A stretch of DNA of 11,852 bases from NCBI GenBank assembly GCA_937967685.1, contig CALBTX010000220.1:1-11852 (forward strand), given 5' to 3'. Below, in pieces: positions 5,948 to 11,709 of this stretch (position 1 is its first letter; each line of letters opens with the position of its first letter). The notes beneath the pieces were generated by a model. The model had not been told where the DNA came from. It did not search any database and saw only the letters and a list, made by a program, of their open reading frames with translations. Position numbers and translations under genes: made by a program. This stretch comes from an uncultured Bacillaceae bacterium. Lineage in GTDB: Bacteria > Bacillota > Bacilli > Caldalkalibacillales > Caldalkalibacillaceae.

Positions 5948-6841
5948 CTAATTGCCGGGGATTTGGATGTCGCACCACCCACTTACATCGCATTGTCCAT
6001 ATTCGTTTCCACCTACGGACACCACCGTTCCGTCAGATTTAAGTCCAATGGTATGAGTGCAACCCGCCGCTACTGCTGTTATATCGTACCAATCACTTAC
6101 ATTGCATTGACCATACTTATTACAGCCCACAGCCATCACTGTTCCGTCAGATTTAAGTCCAACGGTATGTTTACTACCCGCCGCTATCGCCACAATACCA
6201 CGCCAGCTACTCACATCGCATTGTCCTGCTTTATTTTGACCCACAGCAACAGTCGTACCGTCCAATTTAAGACCGACAGTATGGAGATAGCCCGCCGCTA
6301 CCGCTACAATATCACACCAGTCGTTTACATTGCATTGACGATACCTATTATTACCCACAGCCGTAACTGTTCCATCCGACTTAAGACCGACGGTATGCCA
6401 GTCACCTGCAGCGACTGCCACTATATCATGCCAGCCACTTACATTACATTCACCATCATTGTTTCTTCCCACAGCAATCACCGAACCACACGATTTAAGA
6501 CCAATGGTACGACGCCAGCCCGCCGCTACCGCTACAATATCACACCAGTCGTTAACATCGCATTGGTTATGCTTATTCCAACCAACCGCTACCACGGTAC
6601 CGTCAGACTTAAGACCGATGGTATGAGCATTACCGGTGTTTGTCGCTATATGAACATTACTCGCCGCTACTGCCACAATATCACACCAATCACTTACATT
6701 ACATTGTCCATAGTTATTATCACCAACAGCCGTCACCGTTCCGTCAGATTTAAGACCAACCGAATGTCGGCGACCCGCTGCTATGGTATTTTTAACCCAC
6801 CGTTCCACCTTTAATGCTTCTTTTGGTGAAATGTAATCCAT
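5948..6841 (-). CDS. RCC1-like seven-repeat beta-propeller protein
   Basis: A 297-residue protein built from seven tandem repeats of consensus HTVGLKSDGTVVAVGxN, then xxGQCxVxxWxDIVAVAAG. Repeats start at residues 26, 73, 111, 149, 187, 225 and 263, so units 2-6 are exactly 38 residues; unit 1 carries a 9-residue insertion (about 61-69). The N-terminus ERWVKNTIAAG (13-23) supplies the strand missing from the last unit, which ends DIQIPGN, as expected for a closed seven-bladed propeller. There is no signal peptide or membrane segment, so it is probably cytoplasmic. Start ATG 6841 follows AGGAGGTAAAAAA. RCC1-type propellers bind protein partners; no bacterial function can be assigned. Repeat 3 has diverged (RTIGLKSCGSVIAVG). 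It lies between decayed genes, suggesting acquisition. Confidence 0.85.
   Translation of the reverse strand: MDYISPKEALKVERWVKNTIAAGRRHSVGLKSDGTVTAVGDNNYGQCNVSDWCDIVAVAASNVHIATNTGNAHTIGLKSDGTVVAVGWNKHNQCDVNDWCDIVAVAAGWRRTIGLKSCGSVIAVGRNNDGECNVSGWHDIVAVAAGDWHTVGLKSDGTVTAVGNNRYRQCNVNDWCDIVAVAAGYLHTVGLKLDGTTVAVGQNKAGQCDVSSWRGIVAIAAGSKHTVGLKSDGTVMAVGCNKYGQCNVSDWYDITAVAAGCTHTIGLKSDGTVVSVGGNEYGQCDVSGWCDIQIPGN
5969..6766 (-). repeat. Seven tandem ~114-bp coding repeats
   Basis: The DNA encoding the propeller is a tandem array of 114-bp units (one of 141 bp), visible on the plus strand as recurring 'accgtc/ttcgtcagatttaag' and 'tatcacaccagtc' stretches. Units are similar but not identical, so the array arose by internal duplication followed by drift. 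The long plus-strand frame across it is a by-product of the repeat. Confidence 0.85.
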
Positions 6842-6973
6842 TTTTTTACCTCCTAGAAAACAAGACCCATCTTATTATTTATTATGAGTTAAAATGTCCT
6901 CTCCTTTGTTGCACATCATTGGTCTACTATGTATTAATGCGACTTTCGAAGAATGTGTTTTCTACACCAATGT
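6842..6973 (-). promoter_or_regulatory. Structured 5' leader of the RCC1-like gene
   Basis: About 130 nt lie between the predicted transcription start and the start codon. The RNA would begin with CATTGGT (6966-6972), which pairs with ACCAATG (6917-6923) some 43 nt later, enclosing a small hairpin GTGT-AGAAA-ACAC. A second purine-rich AAAGGAGAGG occurs further down without a start codon after it. I do not recognise a known riboswitch. Confidence 0.35.
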
Positions 6974-6979
6974 TAGTTC

Positions 6980-7008
6980 ATTATAAAAGTTAGGTTATAA
7001 TGAGTCAA
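6980..7008 (-). promoter_or_regulatory. Near-consensus sigma-A promoter of the RCC1-like gene
   Basis: TTGACT (7003-7008), a 17-nt spacer and TATAAT (6980-6985) on the minus strand. Predicted start near 6973, about 132 nt upstream of the coding start. Confidence 0.7.
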
Positions 7009-7054
7009 AAAACATCTGGCATTGATTGAGGAGTAAAGTAAAGAACCGAAACTT

Positions 7055-7392
7055 TCTTGGCGACCGTAAGGTCGCCCTTACTCATTCCAGCTCCTCCTCA
7101 TCAAACCGTACGTGAGGTTTTCCCTCATACGGCTTTCCGATGTTCTTCATTCTTTGGCATGCGGTTAGCTGGCTAGCTTTATTAACCTACCCTGGGTCAA
7201 TCTAATGACTTCCCCTATTCTTGCATGCTTGTGGCGTTTATTCTTCTTCTTGTTCCAATAAAGGGTTAGCCTTTCAAGAACATACCAGTCAGTTTACTTG
7301 CATTCACTGACTCGTACTTCCTTCCAACTTATGAACAAAGTAGGGGGGCTTCCCTCATTAGAGTTATGTTGTCTCTAACTTCACAGGGGCAC
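7055..7392 (-). ncRNA. Group II intron remnant with domain V
   Basis: On the minus strand 7134 to 7103 is a typical domain V: catalytic triad AGC, lower stem CCGTA/TACGG, 2-nt bulge CG, upper stem TGAGG/CCTCA and a GAAAA loop. After it come GATGAGGAGGAGCTGG and a hairpin GGCGACC-TTAC-GGTCGCC (7059-7076). Upstream, a frame ending at 7165 reads VLERLTLYWNKKKNKRHKH and TQGRLIKLAS; this may be the end of an intron-encoded maturase or simply intron RNA. A possible 5' end GTGCC (7388-7392) starts just after a terminator hairpin. A complete maturase (about 400-plus codons) is absent, so the element is internally deleted. The 3' boundary is uncertain. Confidence 0.6.
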
Positions 7393-7395
7393 GCC

Positions 7396-7427
7396 AAAAA
7401 AGAAAAACCCTTCTACGACAAGGGTTT
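7396..7427 (-). terminator. Rho-independent terminator after the tRNA-Thr fragment
   Basis: Minus-strand stem AAACCCTT (7420-7427) and AAGGGTTT (7405-7412) around a 7-nt loop, followed by TTCTTTTTT. It is a diverged copy of the terminator following the intact tRNA-Thr. Confidence 0.75.
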
Positions 7428-7442
7428 ACGGCTGCATATGTA

Positions 7443-7485
7443 TGGAGCTTCCTGCCGGGCTTGAATCGGCGACCTCATCTTTACC
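7443..7485 (-). pseudogene. tRNA-Thr 3'-half fragment
   Basis: Forty-three nt match the intact tRNA-Thr (8816-8858) from the anticodon GGT through the T-arm, acceptor strand and CCA. Two differences, both G to A on the tRNA strand, weaken the anticodon stem and break a T-stem pair. No 5' half (D-arm, acceptor 5' strand) is present; the match ends exactly at the anticodon. Confidence 0.85.
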
Positions 7486-7691
7486 GTTTCTATTAATTCA
7501 TTTTATCAATTAGGATTAAATGCGATAAACGTTGATACCTCCCTGAAATATCAAACGGGGCAACTTCGTTTAAGGTTTCAGTTTTATTGTTCATTTAAAT
7601 GGTCCGATTCTTGAGCAATGCTTCATTAACAAATGGATCCGATAATTTAAGACAGCTACTTTACAGCTACTTTCGGATGATCAAAATTTAA
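7486..7691. other. Gene-free stretch between tRNA fragment and DUF2200 gene
   Basis: AT-rich. The minus strand holds a short frame of 33 codons (7493-7594, MNNKTETLNEVAPFDISGRY...) with no ribosome site. A frame before it reads SDPFVNEALLKNRTI and then stops, so both could be a decayed gene I do not recognise. There is also an 11-bp tandem duplication (AAAGTAGCTGT) near 7655-7676. Confidence 0.3.
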
Positions 7692-8045
7692 TTATGATTT
7701 CCGCAAAATCTTCTCCATCGCTTTTCCTTTTGCTAACTCATCGATCAGTTTATCCAAATAGCGAATTTCCTGCATCGTTGGTTCTTCGATGTCTTCCACT
7801 CGGACACCGCAGACCACACCTTTGATCAAAGACCGTGAAGGATTCAATTGAGGAGCTTGCGTAATGAAGGTCTCAAAGTCTGTCTGTTTTTCCAGATGCG
7901 CCTCTAACTCTTCTTGGCTATACCCTGTCAACCAACGGATGATTTCATCGACTTCTGTTTTCGTACGTCCTTTTTTCTCCGCCTTATTAACATAAAGGGG
8001 ATAAACCCTTGCGAAACTCATTGTATAGATCTGAGGTTTGGTCAT
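7692..8045 (-). CDS. DUF2200 family protein
   Basis: A 117-residue soluble protein. Start ATG 8045 (MTKPQIYTMSF) is chosen by family fit, with AAAGGA 12 nt upstream; in-frame starts further up would add unconserved residues. It shows the family's conserved blocks: IYTMSFARVYPLYVNKAEKKGRT, EVDEIIRWLTGYSQEELE, FETFITQAPQLNP and IRYLDKLIDELAKGKAMEKILR. The family (COG4898) is widespread in bacteria and often borne on accessory DNA; its function is not known. The gene is intact although its neighbours on both sides are remnants, so it may still be under selection or be a late arrival. No clear promoter or terminator was found. Confidence 0.88.
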   Translation of the reverse strand: MTKPQIYTMSFARVYPLYVNKAEKKGRTKTEVDEIIRWLTGYSQEELEAHLEKQTDFETFITQAPQLNPSRSLIKGVVCGVRVEDIEEPTMQEIRYLDKLIDELAKGKAMEKILRKS

Positions 8046-8242
8046 GATCAGTTTCATTCCTTTCATTGTACTCAATGCACAAAAATTTAATATATTTTTA
8101 CGATACCATCTGCTACTTTTCTCCGTTAGTTCCAGATTGCTATGTCTTTTTTCTTGCCGAGTGGTTCAACGCGCCTGTATGACCATTTCCATATCAGAAG
8201 CACAATTTTAGCTGAAATACCATATTAACAAGCCCTATATGG
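8046..8242. other. Gene-free stretch upstream of the DUF2200 gene
   Basis: No ORF of useful length, RNA motif or clean promoter was seen. The AT-rich minus-strand segment around 8085-8105 (ATATATTAAA) could hold a -10 box for the DUF2200 gene, but no matching -35 was found. Confidence 0.3.
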
Positions 8243-8398
8243 TTAACCTCGACACAAGTCCTGGAGTTCGTTGTTTCTTCTTTCCTTTCGCGATCTCTGT
8301 TTCGAATGCGTCCAGCTTCGGGACCTAGAAGGAGCGGAAGCGACTAAGCCACTCGTCTACCTCTTGCAATGGTCAGGCATCGACCGAATAGATATGCC
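8243..8398 (-). pseudogene. Remnant of an ArsR-family regulator of the SRPBCC-associated type
   Basis: The minus-strand frame reads HIYSVDA, stop, PLQEVDEWLSRFRSF, stop, VPKLDAFETEIARGKKKQRT. This is the C-terminal part of ArsR regulators of the kind with PL-x-EVDEWL-x-R-x-R-x-FWE-x-K/RLDALE-x-E-x-ARGK. The two stops fall where an acidic residue and the family tryptophan are expected. The DNA-binding half is not recognisable upstream. Pattern recognition only, but the match is dense. Confidence 0.65.
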
Positions 8399-8496
8399 GA
8401 GGTAAAGAAGTACCTCCCTAAGTCTTGTATAATGAAAAAGATCCCAAAAGTCTGGAGGAATACTCCCTACAACCATTATACGACAACCTAGTTTAA

Positions 8497-8595
8497 TTAG
8501 CATTCAAGAATAATATGCTGGCAGTTGCAGCGGGAGAGAATCTGAAGAAGGCGGCAGCTTTAATTTTTGTCTGTCATACCTTTAAAAAAGTATGA
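8497..8595 (+). pseudogene. Possible transposase C-terminal remnant
   Basis: A 32-codon frame reads NMLAVAAGENLKKAAALIF and FKKV before a stop. The LxxxAxNLKKxA pattern resembles the last helix of several DDE transposases. A stop closes the frame just upstream, and no terminal inverted repeats were found. Low confidence. Confidence 0.3.
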
Positions 8596-8770
8596 TAAAA
8601 ACTACACCAAGTGCATTAGTATTATAGAAAGATCTTCATACGGCTTTGTTTTTTTAACCGCCCTATAACACAATAAGAGCTGAATAGTATCTGAACACCT
8701 GTTACACAAAAATAATGTGATCAAAAATAAAACAGGAAAGTTTGTGTTCATAAATACCAAACCGGGGACA
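8596..8770. other. Gene-free stretch before the tRNA cluster
   Basis: No supported gene. The minus strand contains AAAGCCGTATGA (8636-8647), identical to the start of the group II intron domain V at about 7125-7136, but without the pairing 3' half. Confidence 0.25.
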
Positions 8771-8799
8771 AAAGAAAAAACCCTTTGCTATCAAGGGTT
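8771..8799 (-). terminator. Rho-independent terminator of the tRNA-Asn-tRNA-Thr unit
   Basis: Minus-strand stem AACCCTT (8793-8799) and AAGGGTT (8779-8785) with a 7-nt loop, followed by TTTTTCTTT. It lies 17 nt after the tRNA-Thr 3' end. Confidence 0.85.
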
Positions 8800-8815
8800 C
8801 CGACAATGTTATGTA

Positions 8816-8891
8816 TGGAGCTTCCTGCCGGGCTTGAACCGGCGACCTCATCCTTACCATGGATGCGCTCTACCAACTGAGCTAAGGAAGC
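8816..8891 (-). tRNA. tRNA-Thr (anticodon GGU)
   Basis: A 76-nt cloverleaf including encoded CCA. Acceptor GCTTCCT pairs with AGGAAGC, the D-arm contains AGCTCAGTTGGTAGAGC, the anticodon stem CATCC/GGATG encloses ATGGTAA with anticodon GGT, and the T-arm is GCCGG-TTCAAGC-CCGGC. It is the second gene of a two-tRNA unit, 2 nt after tRNA-Asn. Its 3' half is duplicated at 7443-7485. Confidence 0.97.
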
Positions 8892-8893
8892 AT

Positions 8894-8968
8894 TGGCTCC
8901 GCAGGTAGGATTCGAACCTACGACCGATCGGTTAACAGCCGATTGCTCTACCACTGAGCTACTGCGGA
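8894..8968 (-). tRNA. tRNA-Asn (anticodon GUU)
   Basis: A 75-nt cloverleaf including encoded CCA. Acceptor TCCGCAG pairs with CTGCGGA, the D-arm contains AGCTCAGTGGTAGAGC, anticodon stem ATCGG/CCGAT encloses CTGTTAA with anticodon GTT, and the T-arm contains GGTTCGAATCC. It is first in the transcript with tRNA-Thr. Confidence 0.97.
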
Positions 8969-9035
8969 AAGACAATTTAATCTACTAATGTTTAACCGAT
9001 CCAACATCAATTTCGGATGAGCCAGGCAGTGACAG

Positions 9036-9041
9036 ATTATA
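9036..9041 (-). promoter_or_regulatory. Possible -10 element upstream of the tRNA unit
   Basis: A perfect TATAAT on the minus strand about 68 nt before tRNA-Asn, preceded by GTATAC. No good -35 box stands 16-18 nt upstream. An alternative nearer the tRNA is TTGATG, 17 nt, TAGTAG. Confidence 0.3.
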
Positions 9042-9114
9042 GTATACAACGGATAAAACGTTTTTGCAACCGTTCTTCACTGCCATTTTCCACCGAAGGA
9101 CAAGTCAGGGAGAT

Positions 9115-9336
9115 TCAACCTTGTTTGGATGTTCTGCGAATATATTTGGATAATTCCCTGGGCGGAGCAAAACGGGAATACATCTTAAAAACAATCTTAT
9201 AGCGTTCCTCCATTGCTCTCCTCACCAAACCGTCAATACGGCTGTCCTCTAAATCCAACAACAATTCCTCCAACTCTTTCTTGATTAAATACTCCATTTC
9301 CTGCGCTTCTTTACGACTTAACATGATGCCTAACAT
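9115..9336 (-). CDS. Small uncharacterised protein, charged and helical
   Basis: A 73-residue protein. Start ATG 9336 (MLGIMLSRKEAQEMEYL) follows AGAGGTG by 8 nt; an earlier in-frame start at 9366 lies before that site. The sequence is rich in E, L, K and R (EYLIKKELEELLLDLEDSR, then RRAMEERYKIVFKMYSRFA), predicting two amphipathic helices and possible oligomerisation. No cysteines, signal peptide or membrane segment. I do not recognise a named family. It lies downstream of the spoIIM-like gene on the same strand with a gap of about 118 nt, so a sporulation link is possible but unproven. Confidence 0.7.
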   Translation of the reverse strand: MLGIMLSRKEAQEMEYLIKKELEELLLDLEDSRIDGLVRRAMEERYKIVFKMYSRFAPPRELSKYIRRTSKQG

Positions 9337-9454
9337 ATGGACTACACCTCTGCTCAATAAAATCATGTATCTTTGTTATCTCCTAAAAAGGGCCATTTTA
9401 TGAGGAGTATCCCATATTATTTTCATGCTCCGCCCCATTTAATCATGATTTGCG

Positions 9455-10132
9455 CTACAGGGGCATGTCAATAAAATAATACATTAAAACAGGCGTGATA
9501 AAACTTTCAATCAACGCTGCCGCAAACAAAACGACGATGATGGACAAAACCAGCGCCAGAAGACCTTTGCCTCTCTGTTGTATCACCGGGAGCGTATCTT
9601 CGCGCCAAAAAGAACCGATACTTCCATCTCTCGGCGAGCCAAACAGATGAGCGAAAAACTTGTTGCGGCCAAATAACCACCTCAACAAGCGCAAACCGAG
9701 AAACATGCCCATACCCCCGGCGACAATGACCGCAGGCAACTCCAGAATCCCGTGCGGAAGAATACCGAAAGCGAACATGGCCCATGGGGACAGACCCGCT
9801 TCGACAGCGGACATTTGAATGACAAAACCGACGGCCAATCCATTGGCAAACAAAGAAAAAGCCGGGACGAAAAACAAGAGGAAACCCATTCCTAACATGA
9901 CTAGAGCAGCTCGAACGTTATTTTGAAAGATGAACCAGGCGATATACAGAGGATTAGCACTCTTCTCTTGCAAATCTTCAACAATCCCGCTCAATTCCTC
10001 CAGCATCTGGTTGATGATCGCTGCAAAAGCATCGCTGTAAACAAAACCAAGCCAAGTCCCTAAAACAAATATAATGGCTGCCAGCAAAATATAGTTCCTG
10101 CTTTCTTGAATGAGCCGTCTCAATTCTTGCAC
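9455..10132 (-). CDS. SpoIIM-like DUF95 family membrane protein
   Basis: A 225-residue integral membrane protein with about five hydrophobic segments, beginning with YILLAAIIFVLGTWLGF (14-30). The DUF95/SpoIIM-family hallmark is present: NNVRAALVMLGMGFLLFFVP (71-90) and GILPHGILELPAVIVAGG (123-140). Start is GTG 10132, preceded by GAGGTGA at 4-5 nt. SpoIIM itself acts in engulfment with SpoIID and SpoIIP, but the LPHGxxELPA form is that of the broader DUF95 family rather than of Bacillus subtilis SpoIIM as I recall it, so this may be a paralogue with a different role. It is divergent from pdaB with an 86-nt gap, which fits a sporulation context. Confidence 0.82.
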   Translation of the reverse strand: MQELRRLIQESRNYILLAAIIFVLGTWLGFVYSDAFAAIINQMLEELSGIVEDLQEKSANPLYIAWFIFQNNVRAALVMLGMGFLLFFVPAFSLFANGLAVGFVIQMSAVEAGLSPWAMFAFGILPHGILELPAVIVAGGMGMFLGLRLLRWLFGRNKFFAHLFGSPRDGSIGSFWREDTLPVIQQRGKGLLALVLSIIVVLFAAALIESFITPVLMYYFIDMPL

Positions 10133-10150
10133 ACAATCACCTCAAATATG

Positions 10151-10179
10151 TTCATAATTCACAACAAATGGACATACTT
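10151..10179 (+). promoter_or_regulatory. Candidate sigma-G (forespore) promoter of pdaB
   Basis: TTCATA (10151-10156), a 16-nt spacer and CATACTT (10173-10179) resemble the sigma-F/sigma-G pattern (TGMATA ... CATACTA). It lies 40 nt before the pdaB start. pdaB is known as a late forespore gene in Bacillus. Confidence 0.45.
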
Positions 10180-10218
10180 ATGAACTGTAAACATTTCGTG
10201 GACAGGGGTGCAAAGCAT

Positions 10219-11010
10219 ATGAACCGGTTCTGGGTTCTCAACGGGAAAAAAACAAAAAAATACATCATGTTGGCCGTCGCCGCCCTTTTTACCGCGGGCA
10301 TTATTTTCATTGAACAAAATGCGTTATCGATTTTCAGCCCGTCTTCAGATACATTCGTTGTCCAATCGGATGCTGATCGTTCATCCGCCATATACAGTGT
10401 GGAGACGGACGAAAGAAAATTGGCACTCACCTTTGACATCTCCTGGGGCCAAGAAAAAGCCGGTCCCATTCTGGATGTTTTAGAGCAAAAAAACGTGACC
10501 GAAGCGACATTTTTCCTGTCTTCACCTTGGGCGGAATATCATCCGGACATTGTCGGACGCATACAGGAAATGGGATTTGAAATAGGCTCCCACGGTCACA
10601 AACACCAAAATTACACCAATCTGAAAGATGAGGAAATCAGGGAACAAATCCTGAAAGCCCACCAAATTCTAAAATCCCTCACAGGTGAAACACCTAACCT
10701 GATTCGCCTGCCAAACGGTGATGTTGACAAACGAGTCCTTAGCATTGCCGAACAACTGGGTTACACGGTCATCGCCTGGGACACAGATTCCAAAGATTGG
10801 ATGAATCCAGGCGTGAACGAAATTGTCCATAATGTCGTCAGCAACGCGCATCCCGGTGACATCATTCTCATGCATGCCAGCGATTCCAGTAAACAAACCC
10901 ACGAAGCACTCCCCCAAATCATTGATCAATTGAGAGCGGAAGGATATCAATTTGTCACCGTCTCTGAACTGATCACCGGCCATGAAACCGACATTCGGGA
11001 GCAGGACTGA
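10219..11010 (+). CDS. pdaB: Polysaccharide deacetylase PdaB (spore cortex)
   Basis: A 263-residue protein, close to the ~254 residues of Bacillus PdaB. Start ATG 10219 follows AGGGGTG by 8 nt; a frame start at 10168 lies before that site. An N-terminal basic stretch and one hydrophobic segment (about 14-32) indicate a membrane anchor or signal. The NodB-type deacetylase domain (about 67-255) shows LTFDISWG (D73), SHGHKH (H125 and H129, metal ligands), RLPNGD (R163), DTDSKDW and ILMHASD (H219). The usual TFDD second aspartate is replaced, as in other PdaB proteins. PdaB is needed for spore cortex integrity, and related PdaA makes muramic-delta-lactam. Neighbours kbaA and gerD support the identification. 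Confidence 0.93.
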   Translation: MNRFWVLNGKKTKKYIMLAVAALFTAGIIFIEQNALSIFSPSSDTFVVQSDADRSSAIYSVETDERKLALTFDISWGQEKAGPILDVLEQKNVTEATFFLSSPWAEYHPDIVGRIQEMGFEIGSHGHKHQNYTNLKDEEIREQILKAHQILKSLTGETPNLIRLPNGDVDKRVLSIAEQLGYTVIAWDTDSKDWMNPGVNEIVHNVVSNAHPGDIILMHASDSSKQTHEALPQIIDQLRAEGYQFVTVSELITGHETDIREQD

Positions 11011-11030
11011 CGCAAACTTCCGGCAATCTT

Positions 11031-11058
11031 CCTGATATGAATATCAGGCGCTTTTCTT
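11031..11058 (+). terminator. Terminator between convergent pdaB and kbaA
   Basis: Stem CCTGAT (11031-11036) and ATCAGG (11043-11048), extendable through the palindromic centre, followed by CGCTTTTCTTTTT. It overlaps the kbaA stop codon (11044-11046). Confidence 0.7.
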
Positions 11059-11652
11059 TTTCGTCTCCGCGTTCAAACGATGAAGCATTAACAATTGCCA
11101 GACAAAACAGGCGAATATCGGAATCATCATCAATAAAATCCAGTTGGGATCATTCGCCCTCAGAGCAGGCAATGAAGCCATGGTTGTCACCACAAAAAAC
11201 AGAAATACAGCCGGAACAAAGGCCTGTGATTTTGTTTCCTTCGCTTTAATATATGCAAACGGCACACTTGCAATCAGTAAGATCAGAGGAAGAATCAAGT
11301 AAGAAACCCAGGATTCACCAGGATCAGCGAATGAACTGTACCGGAAATAAACCAGATCAAAGAAAACGAACAAAATCAGGACAGTTTGAACTTGGTTCCA
11401 CAACCTCTCCGACTTGAAGATGCCCAAACCGAGACGATGAATGAGCAAATAGGAAAAAAAAGCCATCTGACTGATGGCGCTGAAAGTCATGCCCACGCCA
11501 AACAACCACAGCGCACTGAACAACACGCCTAAAAACGACGTGTCAATCCCGCCTAAGTTGGGCAAATCCAGAAGCAGACCGATCAAAACCCCGGCGCTAC
11601 CTCCAATGCCCAGCGTCGTGAAAAATAAAAACAGCCACTTACGAAAGTTCAG
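11044..11652 (-). CDS. kbaA: KinB-signalling pathway activation protein KbaA, non-canonical start
   Basis: A polytopic membrane protein with about six hydrophobic segments and a basic C-terminus AETKKKSA. KbaA promotes sporulation by supporting the sensor kinase KinB in the phosphorelay. Conserved-looking features include FGVGMTFSAISQMAFFSYLLIHRLGLGIF and YFRYSSFADPGESW. The frame continues upstream of its first usual start (TTG 11586) through NFRKWLFLFFTTLGIGGSAG, a plausible first helix, to a stop at 11660-11658, with no ATG, GTG or TTG in between. I place the start at CTG 11652, giving 202 residues (Bacillus KbaA is about 198), with GGTGAG upstream. Alternatively a GTG at 11662 is one base out of frame, so a frameshift near AAA (11654-11656 region) is possible. 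Context between pdaB and gerD is decisive for identity. Confidence 0.85.
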   Translation of the reverse strand: MNFRKWLFLFFTTLGIGGSAGVLIGLLLDLPNLGGIDTSFLGVLFSALWLFGVGMTFSAISQMAFFSYLLIHRLGLGIFKSERLWNQVQTVLILFVFFDLVYFRYSSFADPGESWVSYLILPLILLIASVPFAYIKAKETKSQAFVPAVFLFFVVTTMASLPALRANDPNWILLMMIPIFACFVWQLLMLHRLNAETKKKSA

Positions 11653-11709
11653 TTTCTCTCACCAGCCTTTACATTGTTGCTGCTGACTACCCTCTTGATT
11701 TTACCAAAA

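Larger units (their letters stand above)
7396..8858. repeat. Direct-repeat pair bounding a degraded island at tRNA-Thr
   Basis: Two copies in the same orientation, 7396-7485 and about 8771-8858, each contain a terminator, a short spacer and the 3' half of tRNA-Thr up to the anticodon. The tRNA parts differ at 2 of 43 positions; terminators and spacer are more diverged. Offset is 1373 bp. Duplication of a tRNA 3' half is the usual footprint of a tRNA-targeting integrative element. No integrase gene remains between the copies, so this is inference. Confidence 0.5.

Noticed and set aside
5969..6766. CRISPR array, suggested by regular repeats
   Set aside because: Units are contiguous 114-bp coding repeats with no spacers of independent sequence, and they keep one open frame.
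5900..6814. A 304-codon plus-strand frame opposite the RCC1-like gene
   Set aside because: It mirrors the 114-bp repeats on the other strand. The minus-strand frame has the ribosome site, promoter and recognisable propeller consensus; the plus-strand one has none.
7059..7076. Hairpin GGCGACC-TTAC-GGTCGCC as a rho-independent terminator
   Set aside because: No T-run follows on either strand; its place after domain V makes an intron-end structure more likely, though not certain.
8717..8975. Short frames on both strands across 8717-8975
   Set aside because: They run through the tRNA genes and terminator and encode no plausible protein.
9017..9202. Plus-strand 61-codon frame after the tRNA unit
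   Set aside because: No ribosome site; its 3' half is antisense to the better supported 73-residue gene.
9442..9451. AATCATGATT palindrome as an operator
   Set aside because: A single short AT-rich palindrome with no second copy or nearby promoter that fits.
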